Shown piece by piece: positions 18,561-27,502 of a DNA stretch of 64,000 nt. The DNA comes from Flavobacterium sp. CECT 9288 (GTDB lineage: Bacteria; Bacteroidota; Bacteroidia; Flavobacteriales; Flavobacteriaceae): positions 124,001 through 188,000 of the forward strand of contig NZ_OU957226.1 in the NCBI RefSeq assembly GCF_918731615.1. The letters run 5' to 3'. The notes under the pieces are model-generated. The model did not search any database, was not told the DNA's origin, and saw only the letters and a program-made list of their open reading frames with translations. Within the stretch, counting starts at the first letter, position 1; every line of letters begins with the position of its first letter. The position numbers and the translations under genes were made by a program.

Positions 18561-19931
18561 ATGAGAACAATTTTAATCATTGGCGCAGGAAGATCGGCCT
18601 CTTCTTTAATTCGGTATTTGCTTCAAAAATCGGAACAAGAGCAGTTGCATCTCGTTATTGGTGACTTGTCACTGGCTTTGGCCCAGAAAAAAACCAACAA
18701 CCATCCTAATGCTACCGCAATCGCCCTTGATATCTTTGATGAAAAGCAACGGCAACAAGCCATTCAAAATGCCAGCATTGTAATCTCAATGCTGCCCGCA
18801 CATTTGCACATTCAGGTTGCACAAGATTGTATCACGTACAAAAAGCACTTGGTAACGGCCTCATACGTAAGTGATGCCATGCAAGAATTAGATGCTGAAG
18901 CTAAAGCAAATAATCTTATTTTCATGAATGAAATCGGACTTGATCCGGGAATTGATCACATGAGTGCCATGAAAGTGATTGATGAAATTAAGGAGAAAGG
19001 TGGCGAAATGATTTTGTTTGAGTCCTTTTGTGGCGGATTAGTAGCTCCAGAATCAGACACGAATCTTTGGAATTATAAATTTACTTGGGCGCCGCGCAAT
19101 GTGGTGCTGGCAGGTCAAGGAGGCGCTGCTAAGTTTATTCAAGAAGGCACCTACAAATACATACCCTATTGCAATTTGTTTCGTAGAACCGAGTTTTTGC
19201 AAGTAGAAGGTTACGGTCGTTTTGAGGCGTATTCTAACAGAGATTCTCTAAAATACCGCTCTGTGTATGGCCTTGATGATGTACTTACTTTATACCGTGG
19301 CACCATCCGTAGAGTGGGTTTTTCTAAAGCTTGGAACATGTTTGTACAACTTGGCATGACCGATGACAGTTACATCATGGAAAACTCCGAGAACATGAGC
19401 TACCGCGAATTTGTCAACTCGTTTCTGCCGTATCATCCTACCGATTCTGTTGAAATCAAGACACGTTTGATTCTCAAAATTGACCAAGACGACATCATGT
19501 GGGACAAATTATTAGAACTCGATTTGTTCAATCCTAACAAAAAAGTAGGTTTAACAAACGCCACACCAGCCCAAATATTAGAGAAAATATTAACCGATAG
19601 CTGGACCTTACAAGAAGAGGACAAAGATATGATTGTCATGTACCATAAATTTGGCTACGAGATAAACGGCAAAAAAGAACAAATAGATGCAAAAATGGTT
19701 TGTCTTGGTGACGATCAAACCTATACCGCCATGGCCAAAACCGTAGGTTTACCCGTTGCCATGGCTACATTATTAATCCTGAATGGCAAAATCACCACGC
19801 CAGGCGTACAATTACCCATTCGCAAGGAAGTATATGAGCCTATTTTAAAAGAGTTAGAACAATACGGCGTAATCTTCAATGAAACCGCCATGCCGTATTT
19901 AGGATACAATCCTGATAAAGAGTTTAGTTAG
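18561..19931 (+). CDS. Saccharopine dehydrogenase-like oxidoreductase
   Basis: Translation is placed at ATG 18561 (MRTILIIGAGRSASSLIRYL), downstream of the promoter; the product has 456 residues. The N-terminal Rossmann fold has GAGRSASS, and a MLPAHLH loop follows in the coenzyme domain. EIGLDPGIDHMSAMK and FCGGLVAPESDTNLWNYKFTW are characteristic of the saccharopine dehydrogenase/reductase catalytic domain. The family interconverts saccharopine and lysine or aminoadipate semialdehyde; in bacteria the substrate is often uncertain. The gene stands alone and ends in a strong terminator. Confidence 0.85.
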   Translation: MRTILIIGAGRSASSLIRYLLQKSEQEQLHLVIGDLSLALAQKKTNNHPNATAIALDIFDEKQRQQAIQNASIVISMLPAHLHIQVAQDCITYKKHLVTASYVSDAMQELDAEAKANNLIFMNEIGLDPGIDHMSAMKVIDEIKEKGGEMILFESFCGGLVAPESDTNLWNYKFTWAPRNVVLAGQGGAAKFIQEGTYKYIPYCNLFRRTEFLQVEGYGRFEAYSNRDSLKYRSVYGLDDVLTLYRGTIRRVGFSKAWNMFVQLGMTDDSYIMENSENMSYREFVNSFLPYHPTDSVEIKTRLILKIDQDDIMWDKLLELDLFNPNKKVGLTNATPAQILEKILTDSWTLQEEDKDMIVMYHKFGYEINGKKEQIDAKMVCLGDDQTYTAMAKTVGLPVAMATLLILNGKITTPGVQLPIRKEVYEPILKELEQYGVIFNETAMPYLGYNPDKEFS

Positions 19932-19960
19932 TAGTTTTTTTTTAGATTTATAGTTGGATG

Positions 19961-19999
19961 AATCCGCTCCTTTTCAGTAAGTAGCGGATTTGTTTTTTT
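19961..19999 (+). terminator. Rho-independent terminator
   Basis: An 8-base perfect stem (AATCCGCT, 19961-19968, with 19983-19990) followed by a run of T to 19999, 30 bases after the saccharopine dehydrogenase-like stop. Confidence 0.8.
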
Positions 20000-20033
20000 A
20001 GATTCATTATTTATGCTGAGCGTAGCCGAAGTA

Positions 20034-20142
20034 TGGGCGTGCCCCTCCGTGAAAAACTTCGGGTCAGGCTGTACACTACAATCTTTGTGTTTTTAAAGAA
20101 AAAACACAAAGGATTTCCGCTGCCATCCTTCACGCGAGCCCA
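20034..20142 (+). repeat. Dispersed hairpin repeat, copy 1
   Basis: This 109-bp element begins TGGGCGTGCCCC and ends CACGCGAGCCCA. Its centre is a hairpin with arms AATCTTTGTGTTTTT and AAAAACACAAAGGATT. Copy 2 (26088-26196) is nearly identical, and diverged members lie at 39925-40060 (opposite strand) and 50282-50346. Confidence 0.8.
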
Positions 20143-20169
20143 TTTTTCAGTTGTTGATTTTTTTTAAAT

Positions 20170-20284
20170 AGTAAGAAAATTTGTTTATATTTGAAAAACG
20201 CAAAGCGAAACAAAACTTGGATTATCTGTACATGTTTGGTTGTGTATATGAAGGTTTGTTTTGCTTATTTACAAGTTAGTGGCA
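20170..20284 (+). promoter_or_regulatory. Promoter-leader module 1
   Basis: GTAAGAAAATTTG, then a -7 element TATATTTG (20186-20193), CAAAGCGAAACAAAAC, and AAGGTTTGTTTTG (20251-20263), ending in GTTAGTGGCAAG (20275-20286). The same order recurs at 26224, 34620 and 37013, each time before the first + strand gene of a group. It probably drives the next gene or genes. Confidence 0.6.
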
Positions 20285-20314
20285 AGCGAAAATCAGACGA
20301 TAAAATATATTGAA

Positions 20315-20926
20315 ATGAAATATAAAAAAACTTTTTATTTACTATTTTTTTTAATCTCAATAAACAATGGCTTTTGTCAAATGCGAGAAGCGACAATTCA
20401 ATTCAATGACTATACCACTATATCAGGTTATGGAGAAATAAAAAAGAATGAAATTTTATTTCAGTTAGAATTAAAAGATGAAATTAGTCAATGGAATTAC
20501 GAATCAATTAAAGGAATAACTTTCTCTGGATATGGTTTTGCAGAACGATTTGAATATGTGAAATTAAAAGAAAATGCTCCGCCAATATTATTAGAGGTTA
20601 TTGAAGAAGGTATTGTAAATCTATATAGAAAAATAAAACTAACTCGAAACTTTTTAGTTAATCCGTTTTCTGATCAAGGTATTGAAAATATGGCTACGAA
20701 TAAGTCTATGTCTGATGAGACGATACAAACGGATTATTTTGTAAAAAGAAATTCTGAGAAATACGCAACTAATATTTCATCAAATTTCAATAAAAGTGCT
20801 CCGATTTATTTTGCGGATTGTCAAAGTATACTTGATAGAATAAGAAACAAAAAATTAAGTAAAAAGAATATTCCAGATGTCATATTTGATTACAATAACT
20901 ATTGCGAAAAGGAAAATGCTCAATAA
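20315..20926 (+). CDS. Secreted hypothetical protein
   Basis: The start is placed at ATG 20315 because it gives a normal signal peptide (MKYKKTFYLLFFLISINNGFC); the residues upstream are encoded in the repeat leader. The product has 203 residues. The mature part begins with beta-like strands (TIQFNDYTTISGYGEIKKNE) and ends with a Lys/Asn-rich segment. I recognise no family. It is the first gene after promoter-leader module 1 and is followed immediately by an attC-like palindrome, so it looks like a stand-alone cassette gene acting in the periplasm or outer membrane. Confidence 0.6.
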   Translation: MKYKKTFYLLFFLISINNGFCQMREATIQFNDYTTISGYGEIKKNEILFQLELKDEISQWNYESIKGITFSGYGFAERFEYVKLKENAPPILLEVIEEGIVNLYRKIKLTRNFLVNPFSDQGIENMATNKSMSDETIQTDYFVKRNSEKYATNISSNFNKSAPIYFADCQSILDRIRNKKLSKKNIPDVIFDYNNYCEKENAQ

Positions 20927-21070
20927 GCCAGCAACTAACAGCAACTACAGCTGATTTGGGCAATAGGCTTAATGGAAGTTGGTTTTGTACATGGAATTTA
21001 GCTAATCTAAAAAACGGGCTTAATTTAGTACCCAAACCCGCCTTTGCAAAGCAGCAGGATGTTGTGCAAT
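20927..21070 (+). repeat. attC-like imperfect palindrome E1
   Basis: This begins after the stop with GCAACTAACAGC, carries the shared centre blocks GGCTTAATGGAA and TTTTGTACATGGAA, and ends ACCCAAACCCGCC through GATGTTGTGCAATT. The outer arms (CTGATTTGGG with CCCAAACCCG; GCAACTAAC with GTTGTGC) are partly complementary. It is weaker than E2 and E3 but of the same layout. Confidence 0.5.
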
Positions 21071-21085
21071 TATAGAATAACAATC

Positions 21086-21913
21086 GTGAGGAAAAATACC
21101 ATTTTAATAGTAATACTAGTATTTGCTTCTTGTTCAAGTTTGAGAAAACTTCCAAAAGAGCAATACTATTCGTTCTCGTACAACTTCAATAGAGAATTCA
21201 AGAATAACACAATATCTTTCCACTTAAAAAATCCTCTAAAATGTCCCTTAAATGTTAAATTAGTAAAAGATTCTCTAAACCCAAATATCGAAAATTTGTT
21301 TGGTCATATTACATTAAGAGAATTACAAGACACTGTAATTAGTTTTAAATACCGCGATTTCAATCATGCCAATGAAACAAAATATTTTATTGGATACGGA
21401 GATTTAAATAAAAAAATATTAAAAAATCAAGTTTCTTACCCATTCCCAAAAGGCAAAGAGTATAAAATCATTCAAGCCTATAACGCAAAATTCTCACACA
21501 ACACATTATATAGTCAATACGCAATAGACTTTGATTTAAAAATTGGAGATACAATAACAAGTGCTGATAGTGGTTATGTAGTTGGGTTAATTGAAGATTA
21601 TAAAGATTATGGAACCAGCAAAAAATGGTTAAAAAATGACAAAAGTAATTATATAACCATGTACCACCCACAAAGCGGAATCTTCACTCAATATGTGCAT
21701 TTAAACCACAAAGGCTCTCTAGTTAAGTTGGGAGATTTTGTAGTTAAAGGACAAGCAATTGCAATTAGTGGTATGACAGGCTATACAACTACACCACATT
21801 TACATTTTAATGCAAAAATACCAACAGTAGAACAAGGATTTATATCTACAAAAATTGAGTTTGAAAGTGGCGTTAAAGGAGAGGATTTAAAGAAAAAAGA
21901 CCGCGTGAAATAG
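21086..21913 (+). CDS. M23-family metallopeptidase lipoprotein
   Basis: GTG at 21086 gives the product a lipoprotein signal peptide (VRKNTILIVILVFASCSS, lipobox FASC) and 275 residues; earlier in-frame codons lie inside the palindrome E1. The C-terminal half is an M23/LytM domain: SHNTLYSQYAIDFDLKIGDT supplies the first His and Asp zinc ligands, then GDFVVKGQAIAISGMTGY and the TPHLHF motif with the remaining His ligands. Such enzymes cleave peptidoglycan cross-bridges or secreted peptides. The N-terminal ~100 residues are beta-rich and unassigned. It is the second gene of the group. Confidence 0.78.
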   Translation: MRKNTILIVILVFASCSSLRKLPKEQYYSFSYNFNREFKNNTISFHLKNPLKCPLNVKLVKDSLNPNIENLFGHITLRELQDTVISFKYRDFNHANETKYFIGYGDLNKKILKNQVSYPFPKGKEYKIIQAYNAKFSHNTLYSQYAIDFDLKIGDTITSADSGYVVGLIEDYKDYGTSKKWLKNDKSNYITMYHPQSGIFTQYVHLNHKGSLVKLGDFVVKGQAIAISGMTGYTTTPHLHFNAKIPTVEQGFISTKIEFESGVKGEDLKKKDRVK

Positions 21914-21968
21914 AAAAAATGCCTCCAAGAGCCTCTAACACAACGATCCATTAACAGCAAAAAATACA

Positions 21969-22512
21969 ATGACAACAGAATTTCCAATATTAAGAACCGA
22001 AAGACTTCTACTGCGACAATTTGTTGATGACGACCTTGAGAATGTTTTCAAAGGACTTTCGCACCCAGACATTATCAAATATTATGGAGTGAGTTTTCAA
22101 ACATTGGAAGCAACGAAAGAACAAATGACTTTTTTTGCTGACCTTGAAAAAAACGAAACAGGAATTTGGTGGGCTGTTTGCTCAGCTGACAACAAGATAT
22201 TTTACGGAGCAGGCGGACTCAACAGTTTAAGTAAAGAACATAAAAAAAGCAGAAATAGGATTTTGGTTAATTTCAGACTTCTGGGGTAACGGAATTATGA
22301 AAGAAGCGATGCCACTACTTTGTGATTATGGCTTCGACAATTTAGGACTTCATAGAATTGAAGGATTTGTAGAGTCTGAAAATAAGAATTGTAAAAATGC
22401 AATGGCTAAACTAGATTTCCAACACGAAGGAACGATGAAAGAATGCGAAATTAAAAATGGTAAGTTTATAAGTCTTGACATTTATGCAAAACTGAAGACA
22501 ACTAAATCATAA
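21969..22512 (+). pseudogene. GNAT acetyltransferase with a one-base frameshift
   Basis: Two overlapping frames together encode a complete RimJ/RimL-type GNAT. The first part (MTTEFPILRTERLLLRQF onward) runs to about residue 91 and then loses the frame. The continuation AEIGFWLISDFWGNGIMKEA, then NLGLHRIEGFVESENK, lies in the next frame. The shift falls in a run of seven A at 22242-22248; six A would give an intact 180-residue enzyme. This is either a real inactivation, a phase-variable tract or a sequencing error. RimJ-like enzymes acetylate protein N-termini or small molecules with acetyl-CoA. Confidence 0.75.
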
Positions 22513-22576
22513 GTGAACTAAAAAATCAACAAAAAAAGCCCTAATTTTAAGACTTGTTAAAATTGATTTAGACAAT

Positions 22577-22606
22577 CAGCTTAATCGAAAAATGATTTTG
22601 TATTGG
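22577..22606 (+). repeat. Centre motif of the attC-like family (E4)
   Basis: CAGCTTAATCGAAAAATG and TTTTGTATTGG repeat the centre of E2 and E3. No clear complementary arms remain, so this is a decayed or partial copy between the GNAT and AraC genes. Confidence 0.4.
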
Positions 22607-22630
22607 GGAGATTTACGTTAATTGAATAAA

Positions 22631-23428
22631 ATGAAAACAAAGATAGTTTACCCTAAAAACCCTTTATTGAAAAAATTTATTCAATATTTTTTATTCTTGA
22701 CTAAAGGTGATAATGAGATGATAAGTCAGTTGTGTTATCCAAATACGAATCATTGTCTTAGTTTAATTAAAGGTGGAGAAATGATCGCATTAAATGCAAA
22801 CGAATATCGTATTTTACCTTCCACAAAAAACAGTAGTTACTTAACAGGTATTTACAAACAACCTATTAAGATTATCGCAAAACAGCCATATCAAGAGCTA
22901 TGTATAAACTTTAATCCATTGGGTTTAGAGGCTATTTTTGGCGAGCAACTTTCACAAAATATTTTTAAGAATAATATATTGAGTGAAAACAAAAATTGGA
23001 ATCCGTTGTTTGAAATTGTTTTTAGCAATGATTCATTAGAACTGATTCAAAATGAAATTGAAAGTTTTTTTATTTCTATTTTACGAGATGAAATGCTATC
23101 CAATAGTTTGTTGTTTAACGAAACCGTACGGGCAAATGAAATAGAGGATTTAAATGATTTGTTATGCAAAAGCTATCGTTCAACACACAGGTATTTTGTA
23201 AATCAATTACAAACTACTCCCAAAGAGTATTTACAAATAAAAAAAGTTAGAGAAGCGATGTCTCTCATTTTAAAAAATGTTCCGTTAATAGAAATTGCTT
23301 TTTTATTAAATTTCACAGATCAATCACATTTCATAAAAACATTTAAAAAATACACAAATATAACGCCCTCTCAATTTAAACAATCAAGTTCTCAGGTTGA
23401 TAATACGTTGATTTGGAATTTGGAATAG
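22631..23428 (+). CDS. AraC-family transcriptional regulator
   Basis: From ATG 22631 the product has 265 residues. The N-terminal ~150 resemble the DUF6597-type domain found in some AraC regulators (LLKKFIQYFLFL, NTNHCLSLIKGGEM). The C-terminal ~90 hold the helix-turn-helix pair: STHRYFVNQLQTTPKEYLQ and IEIAFLLNFTDQSHFIKTF followed by NITPSQF. The ligand is unknown. It is followed 80 bases on by an S41 protease and an aspartic protease on the same strand, so regulation of these proteases is plausible. Confidence 0.82.
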   Translation: MKTKIVYPKNPLLKKFIQYFLFLTKGDNEMISQLCYPNTNHCLSLIKGGEMIALNANEYRILPSTKNSSYLTGIYKQPIKIIAKQPYQELCINFNPLGLEAIFGEQLSQNIFKNNILSENKNWNPLFEIVFSNDSLELIQNEIESFFISILRDEMLSNSLLFNETVRANEIEDLNDLLCKSYRSTHRYFVNQLQTTPKEYLQIKKVREAMSLILKNVPLIEIAFLLNFTDQSHFIKTFKKYTNITPSQFKQSSSQVDNTLIWNLE

Positions 23429-23478
23429 CATTTAAAATATTTGGCAGATTTGTACAATTTTCATTTTTTAAGGAAATA

Positions 23479-23486
23479 TACTTTTG
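23479..23486 (+). promoter_or_regulatory. Possible -7 element TACTTTTG
   Basis: TACTTTTG matches TAnnTTTG, 23 bases before the S41 gene ATG. The nearest TTTG is 26 bases upstream, longer than usual, so the call is tentative. Confidence 0.35.
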
Positions 23487-23508
23487 CATTTCACTGAAAA
23501 ATATAAAA

Positions 23509-25086
23509 ATGAAAATCTATCTTCGCCAGTTCTTCACTGTTATTTTAATATTGAGTTTTTCCAACATCAAAGCGCAAAATAGCCCGAAACTTCATAAATA
23601 CCTTGAAAATACTCCGCAACTTACCCACTCACAGAAGTTAACGGATTATGATTCGTTAGTGTCCTATATAAAGCAAGTAAGCCCAATTATTCAATTTAAT
23701 AAAGAAGTAAGGAAAATTGACTTTGATAAGCATACTAATAACCTCAAAAGGAAAATCACCGCTAAAACAAGTATGGAGGATTATCTTTTTTTAGTACAAA
23801 AAACATTAAATGTAGCACAAGACGGGCACACTAGTAGACCAGGTAAATGGCTGTTGGATATCATAAAAAAGGATTGGATTCCAAAGGGTATTGCAGAATT
23901 AGATACACTAGACTTTCCTCATAATTATAAATATGACGATTTTTTAAATAAAAACTTTTATACTAAGACAAAATTAGAACTTGCTTACATCAATGGTGAA
24001 TACTATAATTTATTGCCCTTTTCTTATCAAGGAATAAGTTATCCTGCCTCAATGAAGTTAGTAAGTTGTAATGGTAAAGAAATTCATCAATTTGTAAAGA
24101 GTATGGAAGAATTAATCTCTCCGCTAAGGTGGGACAGGATTAATAATAAAGTCTATCATGAGAACTTTTATACAGTTGGAGAAATATATAAAAACAACCA
24201 TTTAAAATTAACCTTCGTTGATACCAAGCAAAAAAGCAAAACAGTAACTATTACTAAAGATGATACGGTTACTTTTCTAGAACAGAAAAAAAATAATTTT
24301 GGTTACAATACTAATACAGATCCTGTTATTACACATTACTTTGAAAAAGAGCAACTCTTTTATGGAAAAATACCCACGATGGATGAAAAACTGGGGGATA
24401 CTTTGATCAATCGTTTTCAAAAAACAATAAATAAGTTTGCTGTAAAATCTATTGTATTAGATGTTCGAGGAAATGGAGGAGGTAGTGATAATACCTATGG
24501 TAAGTTTTTAGGAAAGATACTAAAGGATACCTTGAAGATGAATTTGACTATAGGATATATATTCAGCCCATTAAACGGATTAAAAAAAGATTCTATTATT
24601 AAATATGGTTTAACCTTTGACAAAGAAGGCCCAAAACTAAAAGATCTTGAAATGTTTTATAGTAAGATACCCAATTTTAGTTTTTTCTATCCATCGAAAG
24701 AATTAATTCCTTTTGAGGGTCCTATCTATGTATTACAAGATAGATTTATATTTTCTTCGGCAAGTAATTTATCTAGCTTAGCCTATAAAACTAAACGTAT
24801 CATTAGTATAGGTGAAACACCAAATTTATTAGGAGGTGTTCAAGCAAGAACCTCCGTATTTAGTCTACCGTATAGCAAATTGATTTTTAGAGTAGAACCT
24901 CAAATTGATTTTACAGATTGCAAAACAGTAGCTGATATTTTTCAGAACCAAGTAGAACACTTTGTAACCTATCCTATTGATTTTTTGCATGATCGTGCAA
25001 CAACAAATGAAGATATTTTAGGGAAAAACTTCTTAATGAAGAAAGATCCAATGTTTAAAAAAGTAATAGAACTTGAACTACAATAA
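23509..25086 (+). CDS. S41-family serine peptidase, secreted
   Basis: The ATG at 23509 gives a signal peptide (MKIYLRQFFTVILILSFSNI, then KAQ) and a 525-residue product; the frame is open further upstream, but that part has no signal-peptide character. The C-terminal half has the S41 (tail-specific protease) core: KSIVLDVRGNGGGSDNTYG and the nucleophile region DRFIFSSASNLSSLAYK, with GETPNLLGG afterwards. The N-terminal ~200 residues are helical and unassigned; no PDZ is obvious. It should cleave peptides in the periplasm. An aspartic protease begins 8 bases after its stop. Confidence 0.82.
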   Translation: MKIYLRQFFTVILILSFSNIKAQNSPKLHKYLENTPQLTHSQKLTDYDSLVSYIKQVSPIIQFNKEVRKIDFDKHTNNLKRKITAKTSMEDYLFLVQKTLNVAQDGHTSRPGKWLLDIIKKDWIPKGIAELDTLDFPHNYKYDDFLNKNFYTKTKLELAYINGEYYNLLPFSYQGISYPASMKLVSCNGKEIHQFVKSMEELISPLRWDRINNKVYHENFYTVGEIYKNNHLKLTFVDTKQKSKTVTITKDDTVTFLEQKKNNFGYNTNTDPVITHYFEKEQLFYGKIPTMDEKLGDTLINRFQKTINKFAVKSIVLDVRGNGGGSDNTYGKFLGKILKDTLKMNLTIGYIFSPLNGLKKDSIIKYGLTFDKEGPKLKDLEMFYSKIPNFSFFYPSKELIPFEGPIYVLQDRFIFSSASNLSSLAYKTKRIISIGETPNLLGGVQARTSVFSLPYSKLIFRVEPQIDFTDCKTVADIFQNQVEHFVTYPIDFLHDRATTNEDILGKNFLMKKDPMFKKVIELELQ

Positions 25087-25094
25087 CACTAAAA

Positions 25095-25979
25095 ATGAAA
25101 GAAAAATTATTGGTTTATTTTTTAATGCTATGCAGTAGTGTTTCGGCTCAACTAAAAATAACTAGCGAGAATATTCCGTTTATAATCAACAAGGAAAATA
25201 CAATTATTATAGAAGCCATTTTCAATGAAAAAGACACACTACATCTTAACTTTGATACAGGAACTACTGAATTGGTTTTGACAAATGATGCTCTAAAAAA
25301 TAAGCTTAAATCCATTCCAAAACTGTATAATACGCATTACAATTTAAAACTTGGAAACGCAACGTATAAAACCAAAGTTTATGACGCAGCATTATCAGGA
25401 CACGGAACAGACGGGAGATTTGGTTGGGATTTATTTAAAGATAAAGTTGTTGAAATTAATTATGATAAAAAACTATTGATCATCCATGCAACATTACCAG
25501 ATAGCATTGAAAAAAATGGAAAATTCACGAAACTCGCTATAGAATTTTATAAAGACCTTTTTTTAATTCAAAGTATGATTAAACAAAACGGAATTTCTAA
25601 TAAGGACTTTTTTTTGTTTGATACAGGTTACCAAAGAACAGTAATGTTAGATAACGATTTGTTAAAACACAGTAAATTTCCAATTGAAAAAATGGAGGTT
25701 GTAAAAAAAGTCATCATGAAAGGAGCGCAAGGAAATGAAATTCCGGTTATTACCTCAATACTAAAAGTTTTGAAAATTGGAAAGCATACCCTAAAAAACA
25801 TTCCTATCCAGCAAATAACGACCAATAAGCCGTTGAAAAATAAAAGCATTCACATTTTGGGTAATGAAGTTTTGAAAAGGTTTACTGTGTTTTTGGACTT
25901 TCAAAACAATTTTGTATACCTAAAACCAAATCATTTATTTAACGATAATTACACAGATCAAAAGGAAAATAGCCTATAA
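25095..25979 (+). CDS. Retropepsin-like aspartic protease, secreted
   Basis: The 294-residue protein has a signal peptide (MKEKLLVYFLMLCSSVSAQ). Two aspartyl motifs are visible: LNFDTGTTELVL near residue 55 and FLFDTGYQRTVML near residue 175. This is the two-lobe arrangement of single-chain retropepsin-like proteases common in Bacteroidetes. It is co-directional with the S41 gene and only 8 bases away, so the two are probably co-transcribed and may act on the same substrate in the periplasm. No substrate can be named. Confidence 0.78.
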   Translation: MKEKLLVYFLMLCSSVSAQLKITSENIPFIINKENTIIIEAIFNEKDTLHLNFDTGTTELVLTNDALKNKLKSIPKLYNTHYNLKLGNATYKTKVYDAALSGHGTDGRFGWDLFKDKVVEINYDKKLLIIHATLPDSIEKNGKFTKLAIEFYKDLFLIQSMIKQNGISNKDFFLFDTGYQRTVMLDNDLLKHSKFPIEKMEVVKKVIMKGAQGNEIPVITSILKVLKIGKHTLKNIPIQQITTNKPLKNKSIHILGNEVLKRFTVFLDFQNNFVYLKPNHLFNDNYTDQKENSL

Positions 25980-26044
25980 TTGCCACTTGGCAAGATTTAG
26001 TTTTTAGGCTTAATAATTATTCTGTGCCAAGTAGATGTGGTAAT
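25979..26044 (+). repeat. Short imperfect palindrome (E8)
   Basis: ATTGCCACTTGGCA (25979-25992) pairs with TGCCAAG and GTGGTAAT (26025-26044). GGCTTAATAATTAT in the centre recalls the attC-like family. It stands after the aspartic protease gene and may act as a terminator or as a decayed family member. Confidence 0.4.
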
Positions 26045-26087
26045 TCCCAAAATAGTCCCGAATTAAGATGCTTGTGATTTGAGTTCT

Positions 26088-26196
26088 TGGGCGTGCCCCT
26101 CCGTGAAAAACTTCGGGTCAGGCTGTACACTACAATCTTTGTGTTTTTAAAGAAAAAACACAAAGGATTTTCGCTGCCATCCTTCACGCGAGCCCA
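26088..26196 (+). repeat. Dispersed hairpin repeat, copy 2
   Basis: Nearly identical to copy 1 (20034-20142), with the same hairpin arms. The similarity continues through the promoter-leader to about 26350, so a block of roughly 260 bases has been duplicated. Confidence 0.8.
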
Positions 26197-26223
26197 GTTT
26201 TCAGTTGCTGATTTTTATTAAAT

Positions 26224-26340
26224 GGTAAGAAAATTTTAATATATTTGGAAGGCCCAAAGCGAAACAAAACTTAGATTATCTGTACACGTCTGGTTGTGTA
26301 TACGAAGGTTTGTTTTGGTTATATTAAAGTTGGTGGCAAG
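26224..26340 (+). promoter_or_regulatory. Promoter-leader module 2
   Basis: Same order as module 1: GTAAGAAAATTT, -7 element TATATTTG (26240-26247), CAAAGCGAAACAAAAC, AAGGTTTGTTTTG, and at the end GTTGGTGGCAAG (26329-26340). It precedes the gene split by the nested insertion sequences. Confidence 0.6.
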
Positions 26341-27131
26341 TTAAAATCAGAATCGCAAAAAAAGAAAAATGGAACTATTAGAAAAAATGCTTACTCTTTC
26401 AATTGGAGGAACTACAATTGGAATTATTATTATTTTGATTGTCCGTAATTACTCATAATTCAAGAAAAACTATTATATTTGATAAAAAAAGCAGATGAAT
26501 TTATTCAGTTTTACAGCAAATTTTGGCAGTGAAGAATCTTGTAGACTTCATTTTAAAGAAGAAAGAGACAAGATTGGAGTTCAATGTAAATGCGGAAGCA
26601 AAGAGCATTTTTGGATAAAAAGTGTTTGGAGTTATGAATGTAAAAAATGTAGAAGTAGAACTTCTTTACGAAGTGGAACAATAATGCAAAGTTCTAATTT
26701 GTCATTTTTGGTATGGTATAAAACGATGTTTTTAATGACTGCAACTAAGAAAGGATTTTCTAGTAAAGAAATTCAAAAACAGCTTGGCTTAAAACGATAC
26801 GAGCCAGTTTGGGCGATGGTTCATAAGCTGCGAAAAGCAATGGGAAATAGAGATGCTCGTTATACTTTGGAAGGAATGATTGAATTTGACGAAGGCTATT
26901 TTGCAGTTGAATCATCAGAAATAGAGCAAGAAAAAGGAATTCGTGGACGTGGAGCTGTAGGCAAAATGAATACCGCAATCATGGCTGAGTCAACAGTTTT
27001 AGAAGATATTGAAACTGGAAAAAAATCAAATCAATGTAGATATTTCAAAGCAAAAGTTTTGACAGACCATATATTTTAGCCCCTTAATAGTTCGGAGTGA
27101 TATTTTAAATTTCAAATAGTACATTTGATAT

Positions 27132-27443
27132 ATGAAATACAAGAAATGGAGTTTAGAAGAAAAGCTAGAAATCCTATCCTTTTCAGAAGAATTAGGAGTT
27201 GTTGAAACGTGCCGTAAATACAGCGTTAGCACTGGCACTTTGTATAGCTGGAAGAAGAAACACGAGAAGCAGGGAGAAGCTGGTTTAAAAGTAACTTATG
27301 ACACTAGTAGTAAAGAGCTAAAGCAAGCTGAGGAAGAAAACAGAATTCTACGCAAATTATTAGCTAACAAGGAAATCGAATTAGAAATTGGGCGTGAACT
27401 TTTAAAAAAAAAGTTTGGGACATCCGATCCAAGAAAGATTTAG
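27132..27443 (+). CDS. IS3-family transposase OrfA (helix-turn-helix)
   Basis: The 103-residue protein has an N-terminal helix-turn-helix (KLEILSFSEELGVVETCRKY, then TGTLYSWKKKHE) and a C-terminal leucine-zipper-like coiled coil (EENRILRKLLANKEIELEI). It binds the element's ends and, when fused to OrfB, forms the active transposase. The run of nine A at 27404-27412 followed by G is a classical slippery site; shifting back one base there leads into the orfB frame without a stop. Confidence 0.92.
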   Translation: MKYKKWSLEEKLEILSFSEELGVVETCRKYSVSTGTLYSWKKKHEKQGEAGLKVTYDTSSKELKQAEEENRILRKLLANKEIELEIGRELLKKKFGTSDPRKI

Positions 27444-27502
27444 TAGATAGTATTTATAGTAAACATAAGATTAGTAAAACCAAAATTATTACTATAGTAG
27501 GA

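Noticed and set aside
20261..20314. Longer N-terminus for the secreted protein at 20315
   Set aside because: The extra codons lie inside the repeated promoter-leader and would mask a normal signal peptide.
21540..21580. Loss of the first zinc ligand in the M23 domain (Gln where His is often seen next to the Ala-Ile-Asp motif)
   Set aside because: In this subgroup the ligand His lies further upstream (SHNTLYSQYAIDF), so the site appears complete.
26369..26458. Real 29-residue membrane peptide gene
   Set aside because: The frame runs into the IS1595 inverted repeat, and its first 22 codons continue in frame into the downstream coiled-coil gene once the insertion is removed; it is a gene fragment.
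27404..27413. Frameshift between orfA and orfB of the IS3 element as a pseudogene
   Set aside because: The nine-A run and the open -1 frame are the normal programmed frameshift of IS3 elements, so the element is treated as intact.
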